The notes under the pieces were generated by a model. The model had not been told where the DNA came from. It saw only the letters and a program-made list of their open reading frames with translations, and did no database searches. A stretch of DNA of 64,000 nt. Origin: Persicimonas caeni (GTDB lineage Bacteria; Myxococcota_A; Bradymonadia; Bradymonadales; Bradymonadaceae). Made by a program: the position numbers and the translations under genes. This document shows, one piece after another, positions 55,162 to 63,900 of the stretch (its first letter is position 1; each line of letters opens with the position of its first letter). The DNA is taken from assembly GCF_006517175.1 (NCBI RefSeq), contig NZ_CP041186.1:3313074-3377073 (forward strand). The letters run 5' to 3'.

Positions 55162-56237
55162 CCCACATCGACCAACCCAAAGACGTCCGCTCCGGCGAGG
55201 AGCTCGACACCGACGCGTTGCGCACCTGGCTCGACCAGGAAGTCCCCGAGCTGTCCGGCGATATCGCCGTCAAGCAGTTCCCGTCGGGCCACTCGAACCT
55301 GACGTATATGCTGCAGGTCGATGGCAAGGAAGTCGTGCTCCGACGTCCGCCCTTTGGCGCCGAGAAGATCGCCAAGGGCCACGACATGAGCCGCGAGTAC
55401 ACCATCTTGAGCCACCTCGATGGGGTGTTCGACAAGATCCCCGACCCCATCGCCTACTGCGACGACGCCGAGGTGATCGGCGCGCCGTTCTACCTGATGG
55501 AGCGTGTCGAGGGGGTGATCTTGCGCGGCGCCAAGCCCAAGGTCGACGGCCTCGACGAGCAGACGATGCGCGGGCTCTCCGAGGCGTTCGTCGACACGCT
55601 CGCCGAGGTGCACGCCATCGACCTCGAGGCCGCCGGGCTGGAAGACTTCGGTAAGCCCGAAGGCTACGTCGAGCGCCAGGTCACCGGCTGGATCGGCCGC
55701 TACAAGCGCGCCCAGACCGACGAGATCCCCGCCATGGACCGCGCCGGCGAGTGGCTCGAGGCGAATATGCCCGCCGAGGTGGGCGCCTCGATCATCCACA
55801 ACGACTTCAAATACGACAACCTGGTCCTCGATCCCGACGATCTCACCAAGGTGCGCGCCATCCTCGACTGGGAGATGGCCACGGTGGGCGACCCGCTCAT
55901 GGATCTGGGCACGAGCCTGGCCTACTGGGTCGAGCCCGACGACCCCGACGTCATCAAGGCGATGAGCTTCGGCCCCACGGTGATGCCGGGCAACTTCACC
56001 CGCCGCGAGCTCGTCGATCGCTACGCCGAAAAGAGCGGCCTGCCGGTCGACGACATCGTCTTCTACTTCGTCTACGGCCTCTATAAAGTCGCGGTCATCG
56101 GCCAGCAGATTTACTTCCGCTTCAAGGAGGGCGACACCGACGACCCGCGCTTTGCGATGTTGATCCACGCGGTCAAGGCGTTGGGCGACGTGGCGCAGAA
56201 GGCGATTGATGAGGGAAAGATCGAGGGGTTGGGGTAG
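55158..56237 (+). CDS. APH-family phosphotransferase (ACAD10/11-like partner)
   Basis: 359 residues. The aminoglycoside-phosphotransferase-like kinase fold has KQFPSGHSN early, and the catalytic IIHNDFKYDN (His214, Asp216, Asn221) followed by LDWEMATVG (metal Asp237). In ACAD10/11 systems such a kinase phosphorylates 4-hydroxyacyl-CoA before elimination. The ATG overlaps the TGA of the acyl-CoA dehydrogenase by two bases, so the two are translationally coupled. A dispersed repeat element follows 22 bases after the stop. Confidence 0.93.
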   Translation: MTHIDQPKDVRSGEELDTDALRTWLDQEVPELSGDIAVKQFPSGHSNLTYMLQVDGKEVVLRRPPFGAEKIAKGHDMSREYTILSHLDGVFDKIPDPIAYCDDAEVIGAPFYLMERVEGVILRGAKPKVDGLDEQTMRGLSEAFVDTLAEVHAIDLEAAGLEDFGKPEGYVERQVTGWIGRYKRAQTDEIPAMDRAGEWLEANMPAEVGASIIHNDFKYDNLVLDPDDLTKVRAILDWEMATVGDPLMDLGTSLAYWVEPDDPDVIKAMSFGPTVMPGNFTRRELVDRYAEKSGLPVDDIVFYFVYGLYKVAVIGQQIYFRFKEGDTDDPRFAMLIHAVKALGDVAQKAIDEGKIEGLG

Positions 56238-56258
56238 GTGGAGGCGTAGCTTGTTGGG

Positions 56259-56416
56259 GCCCCCCATCCGACTGGCGCTGCACTTCGCGCCAGCCACCTT
56301 CCCCGAGGGAAAGGGATGACCCTGCGAACAGCTACTACTGTGGTTCGCGCAAGGACAACCCTTCCCCTGGGGGAAGGTGCCGAGCGCGTCGTTTAGCGCG
56401 AGGCGGATGGGGGGCG
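56259..56416. repeat. Palindromic repeat with CCCCCCATCCG ends, copy 2
   Basis: The ends GGCCCCCCATCCG and CGGATGGGGGGCGC are inverted; inner CCACCTTCCCC and GGGGAAGGTG arms match the copy at 35478. Between 56417 and 56626 nothing was seen except the ribosome site GGAGGAGACGC of the next gene. Confidence 0.75.
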
Positions 56417-56626
56417 CCGCGAAGCAAAGAGCTACACACTCCACCCCCATGACATCCATGTCCCCACGCTGACATCCGTGTCAGCCTCGACAACACCCCG
56501 ATCCCCTCCACAACCCAATCCCGCACATTTTTCCCGCCCGGCACCGCATTTGCACCGTCTCCCCGACGTATCCCGGACGTACAGCCGACACTCGATGACT
56601 GCTGACCAAGAACGGAGGAGACGCAA

Positions 56627-58186
56627 ATGGGCCCCACACAATTCGCAAAACGCGCCTTAATCGCACTCAGTGCCTCACTCATGCTCGCCGCCTGCGGCGA
56701 TATCGAGAGCACCGGCGGAGATTATGCCTATGCCCCCGATCACAACGGCTCGCCGAACTACAACAACTCGCAGAGCTACGCCGACGCGGGCACGAGCGAG
56801 CAGGCCGATCCCGACTATCAAGAGGGCGAGAATTACGAGGAGTGGGAGGAGAACGACTTCGTCGACACCGCCACCGAGAACACCTCGACGTTCTCCATCG
56901 ACGTCGACAACGCCTCCTACACCCTGATGCGCCGCGACATCCGCAACGGGTATCTTCCGGCGGCCGAAGGGGTGCGTCCCGAGGAGTATATCAACTTCTT
57001 CAGCTACGATTATGTGCAGCCGGCGGGTGAAGATCCGTTCTCTATCAACATGGAGATCGCGCCCAGCAAATTCGGCGCGGAGGACCACAAGCTGCTGCGC
57101 ATCGGCCTGCAGGGCGAGGAGATCCCGGTCGAGGACCTCAAGCCGACCAACCTGGTCTTCCTGATCGACGTCTCCGGCTCGATGCAGAGCTCGCACAAGC
57201 TGCCGATGGTCAAAGAGTCGCTCTACACGCTGCTCGACCACCTGCGCCCGTCCGACTCGGTGGGCATCGTGGTCTACGCCGGCGCCGATGGGGTCGTCCT
57301 CGAACCGACCGAGGTGCAAAACCGCGCCCAGATCCAGTCGGCCATCGAGAACCTGTCGGCCGGCGGGTCGACCAACGGCGAGGCGGGCATCGTGTCGGCC
57401 TATAAGATGGCTGAGCAGGCCAAGATCGAGGGCGGCAACAACCGCGTGATCATCCTGACCGACGGCGACTTCAACGTGGGCAAGACCGGCGACGACCTCG
57501 TCCAGCTCGTGCGCGACTACCGCGACAAGCACATCAGCCTGACCTGCGTGGGCTACGGCATGGGCAACTACAACGACGCGACCATGGAGTGGTTGGCCCG
57601 CGACGGCAACGGCAACTACTTCTACGTCGACAGCGAGCAGGAGGCCCAACGCATCTTCGGCGACAACCTGCCGTCGACCCTCGAGGTCATCGCCTCCGAC
57701 GTCAAAATTCAGGTCGAGTTCGACCAGACCAGCGTCGCGCGCTACCGCCTGGTCGGCTACGAGAACCGCGTGATGGCCAACGAAGACTTCGACGACGACA
57801 CCAAAGACGCCGGCGAGATTGGCCCGGGCCACACGGTCACCGCGCTGTACGAAATCGAGCTGAGCCCCGACGCGGCCGCCTCGACCAACAACTTGGCGAC
57901 GGTGCGCATGCGCTACAAACCCCAGTACGGCGACGAAAGCAAGCTCTTGCAGCGCGGCATCAAGATGTCGCAGGTCAAAGACACCTTCGAAGGCGCCAGC
58001 GACAGCTTCCGCTTCGCCGCCGCCGTGGCCGAGTACGCCGAAATCCTGCGCGAGAGCAAGCACTCCGAAGGCGCACGCTACGACGATGTCCTCTCCATCG
58101 CCCAGGGCGCCAACCCCGGTGCCGACCCGCAGAAGACCGAATTCGTCGACCTGGTCGGCATGGCCAAGACGATCGCTTCGAACTGA
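56627..58186 (+). CDS. YfbK-like VWA lipoprotein
   Basis: 519 residues. Lipobox LAAC (Cys23), then a Tyr/Asn/Asp-rich linker, then the YfbK N-terminal module with STFSIDVDNASYTLMRRDI. The vWA domain follows with MIDAS DVSGSM (181-186), later GGSTNGEAGI and LTDGDF. The C-terminal ~120 residues match the DUF3520-like end (GPGHTVTALYEIEL). Such lipoproteins are surface-exposed in other bacteria with unknown role. The start ATG has AGGAGACGCAA upstream. It lies between repeat elements on both sides. Confidence 0.93.
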   Translation: MGPTQFAKRALIALSASLMLAACGDIESTGGDYAYAPDHNGSPNYNNSQSYADAGTSEQADPDYQEGENYEEWEENDFVDTATENTSTFSIDVDNASYTLMRRDIRNGYLPAAEGVRPEEYINFFSYDYVQPAGEDPFSINMEIAPSKFGAEDHKLLRIGLQGEEIPVEDLKPTNLVFLIDVSGSMQSSHKLPMVKESLYTLLDHLRPSDSVGIVVYAGADGVVLEPTEVQNRAQIQSAIENLSAGGSTNGEAGIVSAYKMAEQAKIEGGNNRVIILTDGDFNVGKTGDDLVQLVRDYRDKHISLTCVGYGMGNYNDATMEWLARDGNGNYFYVDSEQEAQRIFGDNLPSTLEVIASDVKIQVEFDQTSVARYRLVGYENRVMANEDFDDDTKDAGEIGPGHTVTALYEIELSPDAAASTNNLATVRMRYKPQYGDESKLLQRGIKMSQVKDTFEGASDSFRFAAAVAEYAEILRESKHSEGARYDDVLSIAQGANPGADPQKTEFVDLVGMAKTIASN

Positions 58187-58192
58187 CGGTGG

Positions 58193-58394
58193 AGTTCACC
58201 ACGGGGAGCACGGGGACACGGGGAACTACTTTTTACTCGCTCCCTGTGGTCCCCTTCACGCTACCTAAGGGCGGGATTCACCACGGGGAGCACGGGGGGC
58301 ACAGGGAACTACTTTTTCTTCTTCCACGTGCTCTCCCGTAGTGATTCCAACGCCTTTTTTGCCTCTCCCCGTGTCCCCGCGCCCCCAGTGGTGA
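58193..58394. repeat. CACCACGGGGAGCACGGGG repeats, direct and inverted copies
   Basis: TTCACCACGGGGAGCACGGGG is at 58196 and again at 58277, each followed by a GGGAACTACTTTTT-like end. Reverse-oriented pieces (CACGTGCTCTCCCGTAGTGA, then CTCTCCCCGTGTCCCCGC) occur at 58325 and 58362. The set could fold into several hairpins between the VWA and comB genes. Confidence 0.7.
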
Positions 58395-58395
58395 T

Positions 58396-59115
58396 TCAAA
58401 AGTCCTCTTTCTCGACGACAGGCTGCCCATTGCGCTCTAAGACGAGCATCACGAAATTCGACCCGCGCGGCACCATCGCCATTTCGATGTCGCGTCGGTC
58501 GAATTTTTCACGTGTGGGATCGATGAATTTCTGGGCCGACTCGCACGCACGGATGCGGCGCACGACTTCGTCGTGGTCGATCTCGCCGTGGCCCAGGATG
58601 CGGTCGCGGATGAACTCGGCGCAGGCAAGGTCGTCGTCGCCGGTGGGGTTGGAGGCGACCAAGTTGATCCGACTCGCCTCGCCGCGCTCGACGAGCGCGT
58701 GGATATGGTCGGCGGTCTGCTGGGCGTTGGTGTAGCCGGTCACGAGCACGACACCGTCGTGCCCGTCTCGCCCATGCTGCATCGCGTGCAACGTCGCGCG
58801 TACCCCGTTGGTCGTGCTCAAGATCATGCCGTGGCCGTCGAGTTCGCACCCGGCACAGTCGAACGGCGAGTTGCCCAAGTCGAAGCCCTCGATCTTGATG
58901 GCGTCGCGCTCGCCGGCGAGCACGTAGTCGGGGTGCTCTTCTTTGAGCGCAAACGCCTCGTCAACCTCCCCGGCGAGCAGCACCTCGGTGGCGCCGTGCA
59001 AAAAGGCGACGTGGGTCGTCGTAAACGCCCGGATGACGTCGATGACCACGTTGACGTCGGCGTCGGGCAGCTCGGGCGTGTGGCCCTGGAAGATGGCGAT
59101 GGTGGGTTGGGTCAT
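58396..59115 (-). CDS. 2-phosphosulfolactate phosphatase-like (ComB)
   Basis: 239 residues. ComB removes the phosphate of 2-phosphosulfolactate in coenzyme M and sulfolactate metabolism. The family pattern is DVIRAFTTTHVAF near the start, GFDLGNSPFD, and STTNGVRATLHAM. Many bacteria carry ComB-like genes without making coenzyme M, so the true substrate is uncertain. GGAG nine bases before the ATG. No other sulfonate genes are near. Confidence 0.85.
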   Translation of the reverse strand: MTQPTIAIFQGHTPELPDADVNVVIDVIRAFTTTHVAFLHGATEVLLAGEVDEAFALKEEHPDYVLAGERDAIKIEGFDLGNSPFDCAGCELDGHGMILSTTNGVRATLHAMQHGRDGHDGVVLVTGYTNAQQTADHIHALVERGEASRINLVASNPTGDDDLACAEFIRDRILGHGEIDHDEVVRRIRACESAQKFIDPTREKFDRRDIEMAMVPRGSNFVMLVLERNGQPVVEKEDF

Positions 59116-59136
59116 GGGGAATCTCTCCTTTCGGTA

Positions 59137-59418
59137 GGCCTTGCTGAACAGACACGCCGGCTATTGAGGTGGAACTACTATTGAAGGGCGGACGACCAGC
59201 TGCGTTTGCGCGAGGCGGTCGTTATGCCGATAAGCCACGTGCTCTTGAGGTGGAACTAGCATTGAAGGGCGGACGACCAGCAGCGTTTGCGCGAGGCGGT
59301 CGTCGTGCAGATAAGCCACGTGGCTGTTGCCGAGATGCACCGCCCCGCAGATGCGCCGCGACTTGTCCGCCCTTTAATATTAGTTTCTTCAATAGCTGGC
59401 GCCACGCTCCTGCAAGGC
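59137..59418. repeat. GGCCTTGC palindromic element with internal 81-bp tandem duplication
   Basis: The left end GGCCTTGCTG and right end CTCCTGCAAGGC are inverted; CTATTGAGGTGGAACTA and its complement near 59377 continue the palindrome. Inside, an 81-bp unit is repeated in tandem at 59164 and 59245 (core GGGCGGACGACCAG). It lies between comB and the TonB-like gene; no coding region was seen in 59116-59531. Confidence 0.75.
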
Positions 59419-59531
59419 AATCGTTGGCCAAGAACGTAAAGGCACCACATTCTCATGATTGCTTACAAGTTGCTTGACTGACTGCAGCGGTCGAGCTGCA
59501 AAGCACTTCTCTCCGCCCGAAATACAGAACC

Positions 59532-60407
59532 TCACCCCAACTTGTAGCTCACCGGCAAGACGAACGTCTTCTGCTGCCAGGTGAGTTCTTGGGGCGGCAC
59601 GGGAAAGCGCTCGAGGTTGCGGATGGTATCGACGGTGCTCTCGTCGAGGACGGTGTGGCCGGATGATTTATAGACCTTCACCGCCAAGATGCGACCGGAG
59701 CGGTCGACGGTGATCTTGACCAGCACGCGCCCCTCCAGACCTGCTTTGCGCGCAAAGCGCGGGTAGGACTTGGCCTTGCTGATGTGGCGGTGCAGGATGA
59801 GGCCGTATCGCTGGTTGAGCTTTTTGTGGTCGACGCCGGTGCCTTTGCGGATGCCGCGCGGGCCCGACTGCTTGGAGGCGCTGCCCACGCCCTTCTCGGC
59901 GGTCTGGTCGGCGCGGGCAGTGCCCTTGCCGTCGCCCGAATCGACCGGCGCGGTCGACGCTCGGGCTTTGGCGGTCGCCTCGGCCTCAGAGTCGGTCTCG
60001 ACGGGGCTGTCGGAGTCCTCGGTCTTGTCGGTGACCACCGATTTCAGCTCTGTTTCGGGCTCGGGCTTTTCTTCCGGCTCGGGTTCTTCTTCGGGCTCCG
60101 GCTCGGGCTCGGGTTCCGGTTCGGGCTCGGGTTCGGGCTCCGGCTCTTCTTCAGGCTCCGGTTCGGGCTCGGGCTCCGGCTCTTCTTCAGGCTCCGGCTC
60201 CACGGGATCCGGGACGCCTTCTGCCGGGTCCTCGCTTCCATCCTCCGACACCTCGTCGGGGAGCACGACCTTCATCTGCACAGACGCCAGCTCCCGAAAT
60301 GCGGTCGATTGGGCCTCGACCTCTTCGGGTACCTCCACGGTATGCGCGTAGCCCAGCAGGGCGACGTGCAATAGCGCGGAGACCACAATGGCACCTTTGA
60401 GATTCAT
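59532..60407 (-). CDS. TonB-like protein with Glu-Pro linker
   Basis: 291 residues. One N-terminal hydrophobic segment (GAIVVSALLHVALLGYA) anchors it in the inner membrane; a long EP-rich rigid linker (about residues 65-115) spans the periplasm, and the C-terminal ~90 residues form a TonB-type domain with YPRFARKAGLEGRVLVKITV and VYKSSGHTVLDES. It transmits energy from an ExbBD-type motor to outer-membrane transporters, or acts with another motor (none in the window). The ribosome site is weak. The LOG gene lies divergently upstream. Confidence 0.88.
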   Translation of the reverse strand: MNLKGAIVVSALLHVALLGYAHTVEVPEEVEAQSTAFRELASVQMKVVLPDEVSEDGSEDPAEGVPDPVEPEPEEEPEPEPEPEPEEEPEPEPEPEPEPEPEPEPEEEPEPEEKPEPETELKSVVTDKTEDSDSPVETDSEAEATAKARASTAPVDSGDGKGTARADQTAEKGVGSASKQSGPRGIRKGTGVDHKKLNQRYGLILHRHISKAKSYPRFARKAGLEGRVLVKITVDRSGRILAVKVYKSSGHTVLDESTVDTIRNLERFPVPPQELTWQQKTFVLPVSYKLG

Positions 60408-60554
60408 AGATAACGTTTCGCTCGTGTTCCCGACACTTCGAAAACCTAACCAGTTTCTTAATGAAAACGAGTTTCACTTGCAACAAGCGGATTGTTTCAA
60501 ACATGGCATTTGTCGCTCGGGCGACCAGCCTTTAACTTCGAAGACAACAACGCT

Positions 60555-60630
60555 CCACCCTAAACTCGAGACCCCTAAATCCCCAAACCCGAGACCCCTA
60601 AACACCCAAACCCTAGACCCCCAAACCCCC
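60555..60630. repeat. Telomere-like CCCTAAA and CCCAAAC short repeats
   Basis: CCCTAAA occurs three times (60558, 60573, 60596) among many C-rich/A-rich short units (CCCCAAACC, ACCCAAACCC). It leads directly into the ATG of the LOG gene with no Shine-Dalgarno. It is simple sequence with no internal coding sense. Confidence 0.65.
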
Positions 60631-60633
60631 ACC

Positions 60634-61215
60634 ATGAAAACCATCTGCATCTTCTGTGGCTCATCTCCCGGCAACGATCCCGTCTATGCGCAGGCCGCCC
60701 AATTGACCGGCGCGACGCTCGCACGCGAAGGGTTCCGAGTGGTCTACGGCGGCGGCAGTGTCGGGTTGATGGGCGAGGTGGCCGACGCCGCGCTCGCCGA
60801 AGGCGGCGAGGTCATCGGCGTGATCCCGACGGGGCTCAACGACAAGGAGCGCGCCCACAGCGGGTTGACCGAGCTGCATGTGGTCGGCTCGATGCACGAG
60901 CGAAAGGCGATGATGGCCGACCTGGCCGACGGCTTCATGGCGCTGCCCGGCGGAATGGGCACCCTCGAGGAGTTCGCCGAGATCTTTACCTGGGCGCAGC
61001 TCGGCATCCATAAAAAGCCGTGCGGCCTGCTCAACGTCGAGGGCTATTTCGACCCGCTGATCTCGTATTTCGACCACGCTGTGGCCGAGGGCTTTTTGTG
61101 GGAGGATCACCGCCGGATCATCCTGAGTGGCGACTCGCCGGACGATCTCATCGCCCAGTTGCGCGCCTACGACCCCCCGGCGGTCAAGCAGTGGATCGAC
61201 GAGAGCGAGACCTGA
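60634..61215 (+). CDS. LOG-family nucleotide hydrolase
   Basis: 193 residues. LOG enzymes cleave cytokinin-type nucleoside monophosphates; bacterial members are nucleotide hydrolases. CGSSPGNDPVYAQ is near the start, the Rossmann YGGGSVGLMGEVA follows, and the signature PGGMGTLEE (from residue 105) is intact. The ATG at 60634 is the first that keeps the core; the leader is C/A-rich repeats without a Shine-Dalgarno, so translation may be leaderless or inefficient. It overlaps the end of the convergent secreted-protein gene by 32 bases. Confidence 0.93.
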   Translation: MKTICIFCGSSPGNDPVYAQAAQLTGATLAREGFRVVYGGGSVGLMGEVADAALAEGGEVIGVIPTGLNDKERAHSGLTELHVVGSMHERKAMMADLADGFMALPGGMGTLEEFAEIFTWAQLGIHKKPCGLLNVEGYFDPLISYFDHAVAEGFLWEDHRRIILSGDSPDDLIAQLRAYDPPAVKQWIDESET

Positions 61216-62353
61216 ACCCCCGAGCTCGCGCCAGGCGCCACACCACCACCAAAGAGGCCACGGCGGCGGCGATGAGCGCGCCGTGCAGGCTTCGTGGCGA
61301 AGACGGATCGCCCGTCGCACACAGCGTCAGATTGTAGGGCTCGGTCGGCTCACTCGCGGCCAACGGCGCCCAAGCGCTGCCGCAGTAGGCGTTGTCGACC
61401 GTACAGCCCTCACGCAGGGTGTAGACCCGGTTGAGTGGTCGATCCAAGAGCTCCTCGAGCCGCGTTCGAGAGGCCGACTCAGAAAGCACGAGCCCGAGCA
61501 CGGCGACCAACTCGACGGTGGCCTCGCGTGCTTCGACCACGCGCATCTCGTCGAAGGCGCTCTCGTCGGTGTCGCACTTGTCGAGGCGCTTGGAATGTGC
61601 CGGGCCGTCTCGCGGCTCGAAGTAGCGCTCCTCGACGACGTCGACGAAGTTGCTCATCGCCACCACCCTCATCTCGTCGTCGCGCAGCGTGTGAGCGTAG
61701 GCATCTTGAACCACGTGGGCGGCGCGCCCCAGATGAAACGCCGCCGCGACCAGCCACACATCGACCTCGCCGTAATAGGCAAAGCTCCAGCGCGCCCGCT
61801 CGAGCAACTCCTCGTCGGTCTGCCAGCTCGACCGCGCCCGCTCGAGGCGTTCGACGACCACCTCTCGAGCGCGCTCGATCGCAGCCGCATCGCCTCCTTC
61901 GTAGTCATGGTCGCTCTGGCGCAGCGAGTGCTTGGGCTGGTTGCCATCCTGCAGGTGCAAGCTTCGCGTCTCGTTGAACTTGATGACACTCAACCCGTCG
62001 GTGTCCGGCTGGCGCACCCCGGCCACAAACGAGGCGAGGACGAACTTCTCGGCCCACGACTGCGCCGAGAACCCGTAGCGCTGCGCGGTTTCGTCGACAA
62101 AGGCGCGGGTCTCTTCGTCGTCCGGCACACCACTCGCCCGAACGCGCTCGGTGAGCAGGCTGACGAGCTTGGGCCCGGCGGAGCCGGCGGAACCAAAGGG
62201 CTCGGCTTCGGCGCCGAGCGCCCCCAGCATCAGCCGCTCGTGGCACGGCTCGCTCTTGGGCGACAGGATATAGAACGCGCTGGCCGGCGGCGGCGCCAAC
62301 CATCCGAGGGCCAACGTGCACAACACCACGAGAAGTCGACTGCGAGACATCAT
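61184..62353 (-). CDS. Secreted protein with S1/P1-nuclease- or phospholipase C-like helices
   Basis: 389 residues. Signal peptide (LLVVLCTLALGWL), mature start FYILSPKSEPCHERLM. The segment FHLGRAAHVVQDAYAHTLRDDE carries the H-x-x-G-x(3)-H-x-x-Q-D-x(4)-H pattern of zinc-dependent phospholipase C and S1/P1 nuclease helices, so a secreted metal hydrolase is possible. One hydrophobic segment near the end (ALIAAAVASLVVVW) is followed by an Arg-rich tail, resembling a C-terminal sorting signal. The start overlaps the stop of the outer-membrane-like gene upstream. No partner enzyme is known. Confidence 0.6.
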   Translation of the reverse strand: MMSRSRLLVVLCTLALGWLAPPPASAFYILSPKSEPCHERLMLGALGAEAEPFGSAGSAGPKLVSLLTERVRASGVPDDEETRAFVDETAQRYGFSAQSWAEKFVLASFVAGVRQPDTDGLSVIKFNETRSLHLQDGNQPKHSLRQSDHDYEGGDAAAIERAREVVVERLERARSSWQTDEELLERARWSFAYYGEVDVWLVAAAFHLGRAAHVVQDAYAHTLRDDEMRVVAMSNFVDVVEERYFEPRDGPAHSKRLDKCDTDESAFDEMRVVEAREATVELVAVLGLVLSESASRTRLEELLDRPLNRVYTLREGCTVDNAYCGSAWAPLAASEPTEPYNLTLCATGDPSSPRSLHGALIAAAVASLVVVWRLARARGFRSRSRRSTA

Positions 62354-62982
62354 CGCACACTCCACTCGAAGCCGAGACGCGTCATGAACGAGACGAGCAC
62401 CAAGGGGATGCCGTCGGTCACCGGCACGGTCAGATCGAGCCCCACCGGCGTCAGCTCGAAGGCCGCCTGCTCGCCGATCGCCCAGCGGATCGAGACGGGC
62501 CGAATGTCGAGAAACCACCCCGACGTCCCCGCCTCGTCGAGGTCGGTATCTTCGAGCAGCACCGACACGCCGGCGATGGCGCTGGTGCGGGCGTGACCCA
62601 GCACGTACAGCCCCTCCACGCCCACCCCGGCGTTGAGCAACGTCAGCGTGTCTGTCTCCTGGGTGAAATCCCAGTTGTGGTCGAGTTCGACCAGCGAGAA
62701 AACCCCTAAGTTTTCGAAGCGATAGCCGCCCAGAAGGCCGACGTTGATGCGCGGGCTGAAGACCTCGCGCCGGGTGTCATAGAAGCTTCCGCCCAGCTCG
62801 ACTTGCGCCCAGGGCGCGTGAGGGCGCAGCACCGGGACCAGACGCTGGATCTTTTCGCGCTTCTCTTTGACGACCTCTTCCTCTTCTTCGTCGCCTGCGC
62901 TCGCGCGCGTGACCACGAGAAGCTGGGCGAAGACAGCCGCAAAAATCGTGAGAGATATGAAGGTGGGACTACATCGCCGCAT
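62350..62982 (-). CDS. Small outer-membrane beta-barrel-like protein
   Basis: 210 residues. N-terminal signal peptide (TIFAAVFAQLLVVTRASA), an acidic stretch (DEEEEEVV), then alternating strands such as VELGGSFYDTRREVFSPRINVGLLGGYRF and LVSFMTRLGFEWSVR ending in an aromatic C-terminal residue region. This suggests a small outer-membrane barrel of the OmpA/OmpW or YaiO-like type. It precedes the secreted-protein gene with a 4-base overlap, so the two are co-expressed. The function is unknown. Confidence 0.7.
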   Translation of the reverse strand: MRRCSPTFISLTIFAAVFAQLLVVTRASAGDEEEEEVVKEKREKIQRLVPVLRPHAPWAQVELGGSFYDTRREVFSPRINVGLLGGYRFENLGVFSLVELDHNWDFTQETDTLTLLNAGVGVEGLYVLGHARTSAIAGVSVLLEDTDLDEAGTSGWFLDIRPVSIRWAIGEQAAFELTPVGLDLTVPVTDGIPLVLVSFMTRLGFEWSVR

Positions 62983-63113
62983 AGCCTGCCAGACTGATGG
63001 TACTCCGACACCCCAAACGTAGGTGCCCGGCGGCGGGCAACAATAGAGAGAGTCGTAGCTTCAGGTGCTGTGACAGGCTTCGAGGTCGGGACGTGTGGTC
63101 GAGCTTGGAGTGC

Positions 63114-63500
63114 TCAGGCTTGGTCGAGGATCTGGCGGATTTGGTCGAGGCGCGCGGGCTTGACGAGGTGATGGTCGAAGCCGGCCTCGACAGCCTTTTG
63201 ACGGTCCGAGGCCTGTCCGTAGCCGGTCAGCGCGACGAGAGTGGTGTGATCTCCCAAACTGTGACTTCGCAGTTGGCGGGCGACTTCGTAGCCATCCATG
63301 CCCGGCAGGCCGATGTCCAAAAAGATAACCTCGGGCTCGAAGTCGAGCGCCTCTTCGAGGCCGGCCTCGCCGTGATGCGCCACCCTTACCTGACACCCCT
63401 GTAGATCGAGCAGCGCAGCTAAGGCGTCGGCGATGTCGACGTTGTCGTCAACCACCAATACCCGCAGCCCGTTGCTTCCATCTGCTCCTAACTCTGCCAT
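63114..63500 (-). CDS. Single-domain response regulator
   Basis: 128 residues: a receiver domain alone, without an output domain. Acidic pocket VVDDN (Asp18, Asp19), phospho-acceptor Asp62 in IFLDIGLPGMDG, conserved Thr in ALTGYG and Lys in LVKPARL. GAGGAG precedes the ATG at 63500; a longer frame from 63605 is rejected. It could serve the kinase at 9811 or another sensor by phosphorelay. CheY-like function is possible. Confidence 0.93.
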   Translation of the reverse strand: MAELGADGSNGLRVLVVDDNVDIADALAALLDLQGCQVRVAHHGEAGLEEALDFEPEVIFLDIGLPGMDGYEVARQLRSHSLGDHTTLVALTGYGQASDRQKAVEAGFDHHLVKPARLDQIRQILDQA

Positions 63501-63745
63501 TTGGTCGAACTCCTCAGTCAGCCGCGACGATCTGTGTGAGCTTGAGCACATCCATTCATTCGGCAACACCTCCGTCACGGTCCTCAATTGCGGAGAGATT
63601 GCCATCCATTCTTACTGCACTGGTAATATCGTCACCGTTGTCGGGTGACTCCAGCGCTCACGCGCAATCGGTGCGTACCATCATCCCTTCAAACAACAAG
63701 CGGTGCGGCGGTCCTAGCAGAAACTCGGCCGCTCGCCAACTCGGA

Positions 63746-63774
63746 TTGTCCCAGATAGCAGAGTCGGTTATAGT
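63746..63774 (+). promoter_or_regulatory. Sigma70-type promoter before the last gene
   Basis: TTGTCC (63746-63751) and TATAGT (63769-63774) are separated by exactly 17 bases. The start codon of the gene is 127 bases further on. Apart from this the gap 63501-63900 holds no gene I can support. Confidence 0.55.
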
Positions 63775-63900
63775 CACCACAAATCCTCATACAGCTTTGG
63801 AGGGGATAACACCCAAAGCTTGTCTGGAGCGCATGCTTCTTGGATTTGTCGTGATGGCATTGAATGGATGTGTCGTAAAGATGTTGCCCACAAGGTGATC

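Noticed and set aside
60555-60630. True telomere
   Set aside because: Units are irregular and lie directly before a normal gene inside a circular-chromosome context.
61127-62596. Plus-strand frame over the secreted-protein gene
   Set aside because: No ribosome site and no recognisable fold, while the minus-strand gene has a signal peptide.
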